64,000 nucleotides of DNA, from positions 45,339-109,338 of the forward strand of contig SHBX01000006.1 of assembly GCA_004211785.1 (NCBI GenBank), written 5' to 3'. This DNA comes from Winogradskyella sp. GTDB taxonomy: Bacteria > Bacteroidota > Bacteroidia > Flavobacteriales > Flavobacteriaceae. Positions 9,379 through 18,225 of this stretch are shown in pieces. How positions within the stretch are numbered: position 1 is the stretch's first letter; every line of letters begins with the position of its first letter. The notes beneath the pieces are model-generated. The model was given only the letters and a program-made list of their open reading frames with translations. It did not search any database and was not told the origin of the DNA. The translations under genes were made by a program, and so were the position numbers.

Positions 9379-9386
9379 TACCTTTG
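9379..9386 (+). promoter_or_regulatory. Candidate -7 promoter element (TACCTTTG)
   Basis: An exact match to TAnnTTTG 17 nt before the helicase ATG. No convincing TTG is placed for the -33 element, so this is a partial match; it would imply a very short leader of about 10 nt. Confidence 0.4.
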
Positions 9387-9403
9387 TCGCAAAATTATTA
9401 GTA

Positions 9404-10522
9404 ATGGCAACATTTTTAGAACTTGGTGTTTCAAAATCTTATGTAAAAGGTTTAAAAGAGTTAGGAATTAAGCATCCTACAAAAATACAGCAAGAAGTTA
9501 TCCCAGTTTTATTAGACTCAAAAACAGATCTAATAGGTTTGGCTCAAACTGGAACAGGTAAAACAGCAGCTTTTGGTTTGCCTGTATTGCATGCCATTGA
9601 TATTAATAATGATAATGTACAAGCCTTAATTATTGCACCAACAAGAGAATTGGTGCAACAGATAAAAAAGCAGCTTTTTAAGTTTACAAAACATATAGAC
9701 CATAAAATTTTTGTCGAAGGTGTTTACGGTGGAGAAAAAATGGATAGACAAATAAAAGCACTATCTAGAACAACACATATAGTTGTAGCTACACCTGGAC
9801 GTTTGTTAGATTTAGTAGAGCGTGGTGCTGTAGATATTAGTCAGGTTAAAACATTAGTTGTAGACGAAGCTGACGAGATGCTAAGCATGGGATTTAAAGA
9901 AGATTTAAGTAAGATTTTAAAGTATAATACCGAGTCTCGAAAAACATGGTTGTTCTCAGCAACAATGCCTAACGAAATTCAGAAGATGGTTAAGACTTAC
10001 ATGTCTCATGATGCAGTGCGTATTGAAATTGATAGAAACTCATTAGTCAACGAAAACATTTCACATCACTTTATAAACACATCCATTCCAAACAAAACCT
10101 CAGTAATTGCAAGACTTTTGGATAAACATCCTAATGATAGAGGCGTTATCTTTTGTAGAACAAAGGCAGGCACAAAAAAACTATCCCAAGAGCTTAAGAA
10201 TGAAGGCTTTTCGGTTGATGCTTTAGAAGGCGATATGCAGCAGAAAGAACGTGATAAGGTTATGCGTGCCTTCAAAAAAGAGAATTTACAGTTTTTGGTT
10301 TCTACAGATGTTTCTGCTCGTGGCATTGATGTTAATAATTTGGCTTTTGTAATACATCATCAATTACCTGAACAATTAGAATATTATACACATCGTAGCG
10401 GTCGTACAGCTAGAGCCGGCAAAACAGGACAATCAATTGCTTTAATTATATCTGGTGAGATGCAGAAAGTAATTGAGACTCAAAAAGCACTAGGTATAAC
10501 ATTTAAAGAGTTTATGCTTTAA
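9404..10522 (+). CDS. DEAD-box ATP-dependent RNA helicase
   Basis: 372 residues, a bare helicase core. Visible motifs: Q motif region (PTKIQQEVIP), motif I AQTGTGKT, Ia PTRELVQQI, II VVDEADEML, III SATMP, V STDVSARGID and VI HRSGRTARAG. DEAD-box proteins remodel RNA during ribosome assembly and turnover. The lack of a C-terminal basic or RRM extension is closer to RhlE-type than to DbpA/CsdA enzymes. Single gene between a divergent DUF1853 operon and a downstream peroxiredoxin-like gene in the same direction (58-bp gap). Confidence 0.92.
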   Translation: MATFLELGVSKSYVKGLKELGIKHPTKIQQEVIPVLLDSKTDLIGLAQTGTGKTAAFGLPVLHAIDINNDNVQALIIAPTRELVQQIKKQLFKFTKHIDHKIFVEGVYGGEKMDRQIKALSRTTHIVVATPGRLLDLVERGAVDISQVKTLVVDEADEMLSMGFKEDLSKILKYNTESRKTWLFSATMPNEIQKMVKTYMSHDAVRIEIDRNSLVNENISHHFINTSIPNKTSVIARLLDKHPNDRGVIFCRTKAGTKKLSQELKNEGFSVDALEGDMQQKERDKVMRAFKKENLQFLVSTDVSARGIDVNNLAFVIHHQLPEQLEYYTHRSGRTARAGKTGQSIALIISGEMQKVIETQKALGITFKEFML

Positions 10523-10580
10523 TTTTTGCAAACTGTAAGGTGCTTAGTTATTTATAGACTTAGTCAAAAAAAAACACTAA

Positions 10581-11216
10581 ATGAATCTTACAGAGCAACT
10601 TAAACAATTTGCAGATAAAAGTATAAAGCGTCATCCAGGTGAAGCTCAGAATATAATGCAATCAGCTATTGATCAACTGATTTCATCTTCGATTTTAGAT
10701 AATGCTTTAAAAACTGGTGATAAAATCCCAAATCCAACTTTGCCAAATGCCAAAAATGAAGCTAGAGAACTTTACAGCTTTCTTAAACAAAGTCGAGTAG
10801 TACTTATATTTTATCGTGGTGGTTGGTGCCCTTATTGTAATCTAGAACTACGAGCTTACCAAAATAGACACGAAGACATAAAGGCAAAAGGAGCTGCACT
10901 TATTGCTGTAAGTCCTGAAGTACCAGATAATTCATTATCAACTTCAGAAAAAAATAAATTAGACTTTGAAGTGCTTTCAGACATTAATAATGAATTTGCA
11001 AAAGAATTAGGCTTAGTATTTCAATTACCAGAATCACTTCAAGAATTGTATAAAAAATTTGGAATCAATCTAGATGAAAATCAAGAAAACACTAATCAAG
11101 AGCTTCCGATTGCCGCAACTTACATTATTGAGCAAGATGGCACAATTAGTTATCACTTTTTAGAAGAGGACTATAAATTAAGGGCAAATCCGGATGAAGT
11201 TGTAGACAGATTATAG
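10581..11216 (+). CDS. Peroxiredoxin-like (AhpC/TSA, thioredoxin-fold) protein
   Basis: 211 residues, cytoplasmic (no signal peptide). The thioredoxin fold follows an N-terminal helical region of about 55 residues; the active-site segment is FYRGGWCPYCNLELRAY with Cys83 and Cys86. The WCPYC arrangement and the GxWCPYC-NLEL text are those of the AhpC/TSA 'peroxiredoxin-like' subgroup, which probably reduces peroxides with thiol donors. The later segment ELPIAATYIIEQDGTI is typical of the fold. No regulator or reductase neighbour is present. Confidence 0.83.
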   Translation: MNLTEQLKQFADKSIKRHPGEAQNIMQSAIDQLISSSILDNALKTGDKIPNPTLPNAKNEARELYSFLKQSRVVLIFYRGGWCPYCNLELRAYQNRHEDIKAKGAALIAVSPEVPDNSLSTSEKNKLDFEVLSDINNEFAKELGLVFQLPESLQELYKKFGINLDENQENTNQELPIAATYIIEQDGTISYHFLEEDYKLRANPDEVVDRL

Positions 11217-11307
11217 TTCAATTGTTTGATAATTAAAGGTTAAAGTCGCTTTTTTAACAGCCATCAGTATAATTTTTGATTAACTTATAAGCTATAAATT
11301 TTTAATT

Positions 11308-11892
11308 ATGAAAAAGTTCATTCTCTTATTAGTTTTTGGCATATTTATTTCTAGCAGTAGTTTTTCGCAAACTCGAGCAGAACGGAAGCAAGCCAAAAAA
11401 GAACGCATTGAGAATCAGTATAGTGAAACAAAAGCGCTAATAGAATCTGGAAATTTTAAGTTCGAAGCCAAATGGGCAATTCCATTAGGAAATGACATTT
11501 CTAATTTGGGATTAAGTATTCCTGGTGGTAGTGCCATTTTTCAAGGTGGTAGAGTAGATATCTCAAACAATTCAAATATGGTGAGTATTGACGGCAACAA
11601 TGCAGATGTCTATTTACCATATTTTGGACGTGTATTCTTTCCAAAACGGGTCTCCAATGAAAGAGGTATACAATACAAAGGCGAAATAGAAGATTACACT
11701 GTTGATTATAACGAAAAGAAAAAAATAATCATCTTAAAGTTTAAAGCTAATTCTCCTGGAGACTTCTTAAAATTTATTTATAGAATTAATTACGGTGGCA
11801 GTACCACATTAACCGTTAATAGTACAAACAGACAAACCATTTCCTACAATGGTAGACTTGTTCAAAATAGTACAGAAATCACTAAAAATTAA
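11308..11892 (+). CDS. DUF4251 domain secreted protein
   Basis: 194 residues with signal peptide MKKFILLLVFGIFISSSSFSQ, then a charged coil (TRAERKQAKKERIENQ) and the DUF4251 beta domain (NFKFEAKWAIPLGND... NNSNMVSIDGNNADVYLPYFGR... YKGEIEDYTV). The family is widespread and uncharacterised in Bacteroidota; its fold suggests a periplasmic binding role. Monocistronic. Confidence 0.85.
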   Translation: MKKFILLLVFGIFISSSSFSQTRAERKQAKKERIENQYSETKALIESGNFKFEAKWAIPLGNDISNLGLSIPGGSAIFQGGRVDISNNSNMVSIDGNNADVYLPYFGRVFFPKRVSNERGIQYKGEIEDYTVDYNEKKKIIILKFKANSPGDFLKFIYRINYGGSTTLTVNSTNRQTISYNGRLVQNSTEITKN

Positions 11893-11984
11893 TGACTTTG
11901 AAGTCTATAATTTAGCATAGTTTTAATATTAATTTGCGTTATGTAAAGTCAATGTTTTCGACTTAGAAGTAAGTTACTATTATT

Positions 11985-13376
11985 ATGAAGTTTACGATAT
12001 CACAATACAAATTCATCTTATTCTTATTTGTGTTTTTGCTTTCAGTCTTATTATTTAGTCAAACAGAATCAAAGACTAAAACTACGGATGATATAGAGTT
12101 TTCTAATTTTGTGAGCATTGTTTCTTCAGATAATAAGCAAGTACATGATAAAGCGTTATTGTTTCTTACTGAAAATTGGAAGCCCGAATTCGAGATTATA
12201 ATTTTAGAAATTTTCTATTTCTCTCAAGATTTTAATCTAAATCAATCCTTACTAAAATTAATAAAAGCAAAAACGGGTAAGAGTTACACTTTAGATGTCA
12301 ATAAATGGTATGAGGATTTGTGGTCAAAACCACAAAGAATAACACCCTATTACCATAAGTTTAAAGCGCAATTGCACGGTTTAATAGATAGACGCTTTAC
12401 TAAATATTTTTATAATCGCCAAAATAAAGCAGAGATTAGGTTAGATGAAGTTCGTTGGGGCGGCGTTATACAAGATGGCATTCCTCCTTTGAGAGATCCA
12501 CAAATGATATCAGTTAACGAAGCTGATTATTTAGAGGATAATAATATTGTTTTTGGTATAGAAATTAATGGTGATTATAGAGCTTATCCAAAACGCATTT
12601 TAGCTTGGCATGAAATGTTTACAGATACAGTTGGTGGTATTCCTGTAGCTGGAGTGTATTGCACATTATGCGGAACAGTAATTTTATATAAAACAGAGCA
12701 TAACGGCAAAACATATAATTTAGGAACAAGTGGATTTTTGTACCGTTCTAATAAGCTAATGTATGATAAAGAAACTCAATCTTTATGGAATACCATTTGG
12801 GGAAAACCAGTTATTGGACCTTTAGTAAATAAAGGTATTGAATTAGATTATTTAAGTGTGGTAACAACAACTTGGGGAGAGTGGAAATCTAGACATCCTG
12901 AAACTACTGTACTAAGTTTAGAAACTGGACATAAAAGAAACTATGGCGAAGGTATTGCTTATAAAGATTATTTTTCTAAAGATGATGTTATGTTTAATGT
13001 ACCAAACCTTGATAAAAATTTAAAAAACAAGCAGTCAATATTAGCTATAAAGCTCCCAGAAATAACAGAGAAAACAATTGCTATCTCTACAGATTTCTTA
13101 AATAAGAATACTCTATATAAAAATAAACTTGCTGAGCAGAATTTTGTGGTTTTGACAGATGCTTCAGGCGCAAATCGTGTATATTATTCTAAAGATGTTG
13201 AGTTTGCTTCTTATGACAAAAAAAGCAGCCTAGTTGATAAAGCTGGTATATCATGGACACTTGACGAAAATACTCTTACATCAGAATCAGGTAAAACACT
13301 AAAACGGTTACACTCTTTTAATGCATTTTGGTTTGGCTGGAAGGCTGCTCATCCAAATACCAAACTCATAAAGTAA
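11985..13376 (+). CDS. DUF3179 domain-containing exported protein
   Basis: 463 residues, with an N-terminal hydrophobic segment (FILFLFVFLLSVLLFSQ) acting as signal peptide. The DUF3179 core is clear: DGIPPLRDPQMISVNEADYL, FGIEINGDYRAYPKRILAWHE, and GVYCTLCGTVILY with a CxxC pair, then LGTSGFLYRSNKLMYD. DUF3179 proteins are exported and of unknown activity; the conserved Cys pair and His suggest metal or redox chemistry. Its stop abuts the stop of the convergent LamG gene with no gap. Confidence 0.87.
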   Translation: MKFTISQYKFILFLFVFLLSVLLFSQTESKTKTTDDIEFSNFVSIVSSDNKQVHDKALLFLTENWKPEFEIIILEIFYFSQDFNLNQSLLKLIKAKTGKSYTLDVNKWYEDLWSKPQRITPYYHKFKAQLHGLIDRRFTKYFYNRQNKAEIRLDEVRWGGVIQDGIPPLRDPQMISVNEADYLEDNNIVFGIEINGDYRAYPKRILAWHEMFTDTVGGIPVAGVYCTLCGTVILYKTEHNGKTYNLGTSGFLYRSNKLMYDKETQSLWNTIWGKPVIGPLVNKGIELDYLSVVTTTWGEWKSRHPETTVLSLETGHKRNYGEGIAYKDYFSKDDVMFNVPNLDKNLKNKQSILAIKLPEITEKTIAISTDFLNKNTLYKNKLAEQNFVVLTDASGANRVYYSKDVEFASYDKKSSLVDKAGISWTLDENTLTSESGKTLKRLHSFNAFWFGWKAAHPNTKLIK

Positions 13377-14270
13377 CTAGTTAATAAAATTACTAATAGG
13401 CTCTTTTGAGTTATATAAAGTTTCTATTTCATCGTTAGAAAGCGCTCTGTTAAAAATAGATAGTTCGTCCATAAGCCCAATATAACTCAATCCTAAAAGA
13501 ATATTAGATTTCTCAATTTCCCAGGTAAATGGGTCAGTCATGGATGCCCTTGACCCCATATTTTTGCCATTAATAAATAATTCTGTTTTTCCTTTTTCAG
13601 TATTTAAATTAGAAAAATTAATGACTATATGTGTCCAAATACCTGATGCAAATGGTGGGTTTTCAACTGGTATCAATTGAGATATGAAATTTGGGTTTTC
13701 ATTATCAGGACCTTCAGGATTTGGGTTCCACGAATCTCTATCCCCTATAACACCTAATCTAAAATCTCTGGGATTTTCTTTTGTAAAATCCACCCATATT
13801 CCTGCATCATTATAGCCAGAATCTGTAATTTGTATAGGATCACAGTACCCTGGTTTTAAATCTTTATTTGGGTCTAAACTCAACCAAAAAGAGATAGAAC
13901 TACTCCAATCTGTCTTAGAATAGGCAATATTGTTCAAGCTTCGATAATAAATATAGCCTTTTGATTTATCTTTAAACTGAAGTGCGTCTCCATATTTACC
14001 CTGATTTTTAGAGATATTTACACTGTCTTTATGCAAGCCAATCAATGCAGAATCTAGTTCTTTACGATTCATCACGGAATAGAGTTTAGAATCTCCATTT
14101 GCAACGTCTGCATCAATACCATTATCAAAAGAAGCATATAATGTTAGAGCAGATTTAAGTGCTATTTGCTCTTTTTGTATTTTAGGTAATTCTATTTTTT
14201 CTTCAGAATTTTTCTCCTTGCAAGAATTGAGTATTACTAATAATAAGAGGAGTTGCATAAAATATTTCAT
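13377..14270 (-). CDS. LamG/concanavalin A-like lipoprotein
   Basis: 297 residues. Lipobox LLVILNSCKEK marks a lipoprotein. The domain shows the LamG/ConA-like pattern (ALTLYASFDNGIDADVANGD, WSSSISFWLSLDP, GIWTHIVINFSN, TELFINGKNMGS, IGLMDELSIFNRALSNDEIETLYN). These jelly-roll domains bind glycans or proteins at the cell surface. It lies 16 bp downstream of the penicillin-acylase-family gene, so both are probably co-transcribed. Confidence 0.82.
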   Translation of the reverse strand: MKYFMQLLLLLVILNSCKEKNSEEKIELPKIQKEQIALKSALTLYASFDNGIDADVANGDSKLYSVMNRKELDSALIGLHKDSVNISKNQGKYGDALQFKDKSKGYIYYRSLNNIAYSKTDWSSSISFWLSLDPNKDLKPGYCDPIQITDSGYNDAGIWVDFTKENPRDFRLGVIGDRDSWNPNPEGPDNENPNFISQLIPVENPPFASGIWTHIVINFSNLNTEKGKTELFINGKNMGSRASMTDPFTWEIEKSNILLGLSYIGLMDELSIFNRALSNDEIETLYNSKEPISNFIN

Positions 14271-14286
14271 AAATTATAGTTTTTAG

Positions 14287-16470
14287 TTATTGTCTTTGCC
14301 CAGGCTTATATGTTTCTTCAGCGACCTTTAAAACATCTTCTTTGTAATAAGGAACATCTTTAAATTCCATATCTGCATAACGCTGTGCTTGGTCATTAAA
14401 ATGTGGTGAGTTAACATCACTACTTTGGCCGCCGGCAAGCATCGTTTTTGCTTTTACTTTATCACCAAACTCTACAACAGCAACAAAGCTATTGCCACGA
14501 GTTCCATATATCTTTTTGGCTTTTGGGTTTGTGTAACTAACGCCATATGCTGCCAATGCTCCCCAACGACCGGAAGCAAAACCAACAGGAATACTAGGTT
14601 TATTGTCATCAAATTTTTGTTTAATATCACTATTTAAACGTTGATATCTATTGACTTCGCCCCAGGGTATATTCCAAGTGTCGAAAGTTTCATTTAAATA
14701 GGTTATGACGCTTTCAAAGATTTTTACACGCTCATCTTCAGGTGATTCATTGCCAAAATAGTTGAGTGCTTCCATGGTAGACATAGGTTTTGGTCTTTTT
14801 CCATTTCGCAAAACATTCATTCCATAATAATGTGCTAATGTCATGGCTACTGATTTTTTAGAAGACGTGTAATCCCATTTGTTCAATACATCTATTGCTT
14901 CTTGATAATCCAAGTTTTTAGCATCTTGTTTATAATAAGCTTTAACAAGACCTGGAAGTAAAGCTTGAAAAGCAGGCAGATATGAATCATGTGCCATTTC
15001 TATAACTGAGTTCAAAGTGTATTCTTTTCCTTTAGATAACAAATCAATGGCATGGACACCTCGAAAATTCTCACGATTTAAGGACATGTAATTTGGATAG
15101 TCTTCGACTTTTGGACTGTTTTCAGCGGCAGCAGTAAAGGGTGTAGAATTACAATTCTGAAGCCAACCATTCTCAGGGTTTAAAAGTGTGATATGGTCAT
15201 CTACTTCATGCAATCCTTGCCAATCTGTTTTAGAATTACTGCCATCAACTGGTTGTTTGTAATTAAAAGATGCATTTCGTTTTGGTATAAAATTACCGTG
15301 AAAGTAACCAATGTTTCCTTCAGCATCCGCATAAACAGTATTGTTTGATGAGTTGGTTTTGATGTCCATCATCTCTCTAAAGCCTTTATAACCATTTTGC
15401 TTGGTTCTAATATAAGACTGTTCTAATGCTTTTACAGGTTCCCACATCATAGCTGTGGCTACCCATTTACCATTATTACTTTGAGTAATTGGTCCATGAT
15501 GTGTTCTGTAGAATGGGAAGTTTTTCGTTTTAATAGAATCACCGTCTATATATTTTAATGTCGTTTCAAAAGATTTAACTTCTCTTAGCTCTTCGCCATA
15601 GCGATACATAAGTTTATCTTTGACGTTCACTAAATCTTCTTCAAATTCATCAATAACATCCGTATACGTGGACGTGTGCATCCAACCCGTTTTTTCATTA
15701 AACCCCTGATAAACAAAAAACTGCCCCCAAGTTACTGCTCCGTATGCATTAAGACCTTCTTCACTAACTACATGAACTTCACCACGGAAAAAGAATGACG
15801 TATGTGGATTGATTAATAAAATAGGATTCCCAGATTTTGTGAGTTTACCATGAATAGCTATACCGTTAGAACCAGCAGGTTCAGCTTCTGCTTTTACTTT
15901 AATTTCTTTTTCTATTTGAAACTGGTTGATGTCCGTACCTTCATAAAAAGCTTTTATCTTACGAGTAGATACACGCTCAATATCACCACCAATAGAGCCT
16001 TCAGAAAAATACATGGGCATCCAAGGTTCAAATTTTGTGATTAAACGTGGTGTTATTTCAGGATGTGTGTAGAGATAATAGTTAATACCATCTGCAAAGG
16101 CATTACATAATTCTTTTAACCATTCTGGACTTTTCTCATAATTTGCCTTTGCCTCATCTTCAGTCATAAACATCTTAGCACGTAAATCACTATAGATAGC
16201 CGATTCTCCATCAACTTCCGCTAAACGCCCTGTTGCCCATATGTAGTTCTGTTCTACGCGATTAAAATCATCTTCACATTGTGCATACAATAATCCAAAA
16301 ACAGCTTCAGCATCTGTTTTTCCATAAATATGAGGTACTCCAAAATTGTCTCTTATTATGGTAATGTTATCCGCAATTTCTTGCCACCTTTCAGTATCTG
16401 AAGAATATGACTTGTCAGTTTTACAAGAAATAAATAGTAAAGCAATTAATAGGAGTGAAACGTATTTCAT
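14287..16470 (-). CDS. Penicillin acylase family (S45) amidohydrolase lipoprotein
   Basis: 727 residues with lipobox LLFISCK. The N-terminal-nucleophile motif AGSNGIAI places Ser201 at the expected autocleavage point between alpha (about 180 residues) and beta chains. Other landmarks are NFGVPHIYG, NPHTSF, GAVTWGQFFVYQGFNEKTGWMHT and, in the C-terminal part, RWGALAAYG. Family members hydrolyse amide bonds of beta-lactams or N-acyl homoserine lactones; the resemblance is nearer to aculeacin-type acylases than to classical PAC. The substrate cannot be told from sequence. First gene of a likely two-gene unit with the LamG lipoprotein. Confidence 0.87.
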   Translation of the reverse strand: MKYVSLLLIALLFISCKTDKSYSSDTERWQEIADNITIIRDNFGVPHIYGKTDAEAVFGLLYAQCEDDFNRVEQNYIWATGRLAEVDGESAIYSDLRAKMFMTEDEAKANYEKSPEWLKELCNAFADGINYYLYTHPEITPRLITKFEPWMPMYFSEGSIGGDIERVSTRKIKAFYEGTDINQFQIEKEIKVKAEAEPAGSNGIAIHGKLTKSGNPILLINPHTSFFFRGEVHVVSEEGLNAYGAVTWGQFFVYQGFNEKTGWMHTSTYTDVIDEFEEDLVNVKDKLMYRYGEELREVKSFETTLKYIDGDSIKTKNFPFYRTHHGPITQSNNGKWVATAMMWEPVKALEQSYIRTKQNGYKGFREMMDIKTNSSNNTVYADAEGNIGYFHGNFIPKRNASFNYKQPVDGSNSKTDWQGLHEVDDHITLLNPENGWLQNCNSTPFTAAAENSPKVEDYPNYMSLNRENFRGVHAIDLLSKGKEYTLNSVIEMAHDSYLPAFQALLPGLVKAYYKQDAKNLDYQEAIDVLNKWDYTSSKKSVAMTLAHYYGMNVLRNGKRPKPMSTMEALNYFGNESPEDERVKIFESVITYLNETFDTWNIPWGEVNRYQRLNSDIKQKFDDNKPSIPVGFASGRWGALAAYGVSYTNPKAKKIYGTRGNSFVAVVEFGDKVKAKTMLAGGQSSDVNSPHFNDQAQRYADMEFKDVPYYKEDVLKVAEETYKPGQRQ

Positions 16471-16547
16471 AGTGCTAGAATTTGTTGCGTGAAGTTAATT
16501 CACTCAGACAACAAATCAAAACTCATAAAAATAGAAATGAGACAATG

Positions 16548-17462
16548 CTATAGCTCTAAAACGAGCTTTTGTCCAATTCTTAGTGTTGAAGATTTTCTTA
16601 TTGAATTAGTTCTGCATATAGCAGCAATAGAAACATTATTACGTTTTGAAATCCTTGAAAGTGTATCACCAGACCTTACAACATATACTTTTTTTGTTTT
16701 TACTAAGCTAGCTAAGGCTTGCTCTTCAGTCGTGAACAACTTAAGTTTAGACTTACGCCTAGAACTGTGAAATGATGCGCGAGTCCATTCTTTAGTGACC
16801 CAAATCTCTTTTGATCTTATTTTATTTTCTTTAGAAAAATCGAAAATATACTCAGGATGTATGTATTGTCCTTTATAACTTGTTACCAAATGTAAATGAC
16901 TGCCAGTGGAACGACCTGTACTTCCACCTTTGCCAATAAACTGCCCTTTTGCAATGGTATCATTTGGCTTTACATTTATTTTTGATAAATGTGCGTAAGC
17001 GGTTTCAAGACCATTATAGTGCCTGACAACAACGACTTTACCATGACCACGGCTATATCTTGCAAAACGCACAACTCCATCAAGGATGCTTACAACACTA
17101 TCTCCAGTAACTAAATCTATATCTATGCCTTGATGTGGTCTGCCACGACGCCAACCATAACGTGAGGTAATGACTTTTGATTTTTTAATAGGAGATATAT
17201 AAGTGGTATCATCAAATTTAATCTGAATGGGATATTTTACTATTTCGTTTCTGTAAGGGTTAAAGCTGCCGGTGTCCCAAAACTCTAGTTTTATATCATT
17301 TCTTTTATCAACATCGATAATTGGAATTTTAATTTCTTGTACAGAATTGCCTTTTTCTAGTGTAGGTTTTACAACTATAGTTAGGGAATCTTGAAGATTA
17401 TTTTGAGTAAATAATAGAGTAGAAGCTAGTAGTATAAAAATTGAAGCTAATATCGTTTTCAT
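16548..17462 (-). CDS. M23 metallopeptidase with C-terminal LysM domain
   Basis: 304 residues; signal peptide MKTILASIFILLASTLLFTQ. The LytM/M23 domain has HQGIDIDL (zinc His/Asp) and the SHLHL second motif, between them GHGKVVVVRHYNGLETAYAHLS, so the zinc ligands are complete and the protein should be an active murein endopeptidase or cross-bridge hydrolase. The last 45 residues form one LysM (VVRSGDTLSRISKRNNVS... LRIGQKL) that binds peptidoglycan. Domain order M23-LysM is the reverse of many homologues. Monocistronic, divergent from the lipoprotein gene at 17637. Confidence 0.9.
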   Translation of the reverse strand: MKTILASIFILLASTLLFTQNNLQDSLTIVVKPTLEKGNSVQEIKIPIIDVDKRNDIKLEFWDTGSFNPYRNEIVKYPIQIKFDDTTYISPIKKSKVITSRYGWRRGRPHQGIDIDLVTGDSVVSILDGVVRFARYSRGHGKVVVVRHYNGLETAYAHLSKINVKPNDTIAKGQFIGKGGSTGRSTGSHLHLVTSYKGQYIHPEYIFDFSKENKIRSKEIWVTKEWTRASFHSSRRKSKLKLFTTEEQALASLVKTKKVYVVRSGDTLSRISKRNNVSIAAICRTNSIRKSSTLRIGQKLVLEL

Positions 17463-17588
17463 TTAGTTTTAAATGATTGATGCGCAAATGTAAACGATAT
17501 TTAAGGCGTTCTTATTATGAGTTAACTAAAGTTTATACTAAAAATATTAACAATTAAAAGTATTTAATTTAGTTTAGAAGAAAAATCT

Positions 17589-17596
17589 TATTTTTG
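17589..17596 (+). promoter_or_regulatory. Candidate -7 element TATTTTTG before a lipoprotein gene
   Basis: Exact match to TAnnTTTG, 40 nt before the ATG at 17637. The -33 region reads TTTAG rather than TTTG, so the match is partial. Confidence 0.4.
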
Positions 17597-17636
17597 ATTT
17601 CCCCCGCAATTAAAGTACTAATCCAAAATCTTAAAA

Positions 17637-18221
17637 ATGAAACTCAAAAATTGTTTCTTACTTGCGGCATTGTCGATTTTTTTATTAAACTGTAATAGTG
17701 ATGATGATAGTAATACTTCAAGTGATATTACTCCAAATGTGACTATAGATATAAATGGAATTTTGGCACTACCAGCTGGGTCAGATATTACATCACTAGT
17801 TACTTTTGAGGGTGCAAATCCGTTTGATTATTTAGCAGAATTAGAAGTTGGACAAAGTTTAAGGCTTACTCAACCTAGCGGATTAGCTTCTGGTGAGGCC
17901 TTATTATACTCTAGATTATTTTTCTTTGAAGAGAATCTTTTAGATCCAGGTGTGTTTGATATACAAATTGACACAGCAGATGTCTATGGTGCATATTTAA
18001 ATAAGTTTATAGCACCTCCAGGCTCTGTTGAGGCATTTGAAAATCCTAATGATTTTAATAGAAACATTTCTACTTTTTTAGATTTAACTGTATTTGACGC
18101 GATGGATAATGATGACATAGATTACAAATATGATATCGAAGTCGCTATCCGCGAAGCAGACGGTAGTGTTTCTGATTATTACTATATAGACCCAAAAATT
18201 AGAATTAAATCTCGTAACTAA
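17637..18221 (+). CDS. Lipoprotein of unknown function, paralogue of the one at 20159
   Basis: 194 residues; signal peptide and lipobox (LSIFLLNCNSDDDS), followed by an acidic, serine-rich linker and a beta-rich domain. The last residues YYIDPKIRIKSRN are almost identical to the end of the lipoprotein at 20159-20776, and both proteins share the pattern LxPGxxxxYSRxxFF and KYDIxVxIxE. I do not recognise the family. The gene is followed by a perfect terminator hairpin which, oddly, lies in the first codons of the next gene. Confidence 0.72.
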   Translation: MKLKNCFLLAALSIFLLNCNSDDDSNTSSDITPNVTIDINGILALPAGSDITSLVTFEGANPFDYLAELEVGQSLRLTQPSGLASGEALLYSRLFFFEENLLDPGVFDIQIDTADVYGAYLNKFIAPPGSVEAFENPNDFNRNISTFLDLTVFDAMDNDDIDYKYDIEVAIREADGSVSDYYYIDPKIRIKSRN

Positions 18222-18225
18222 TAAA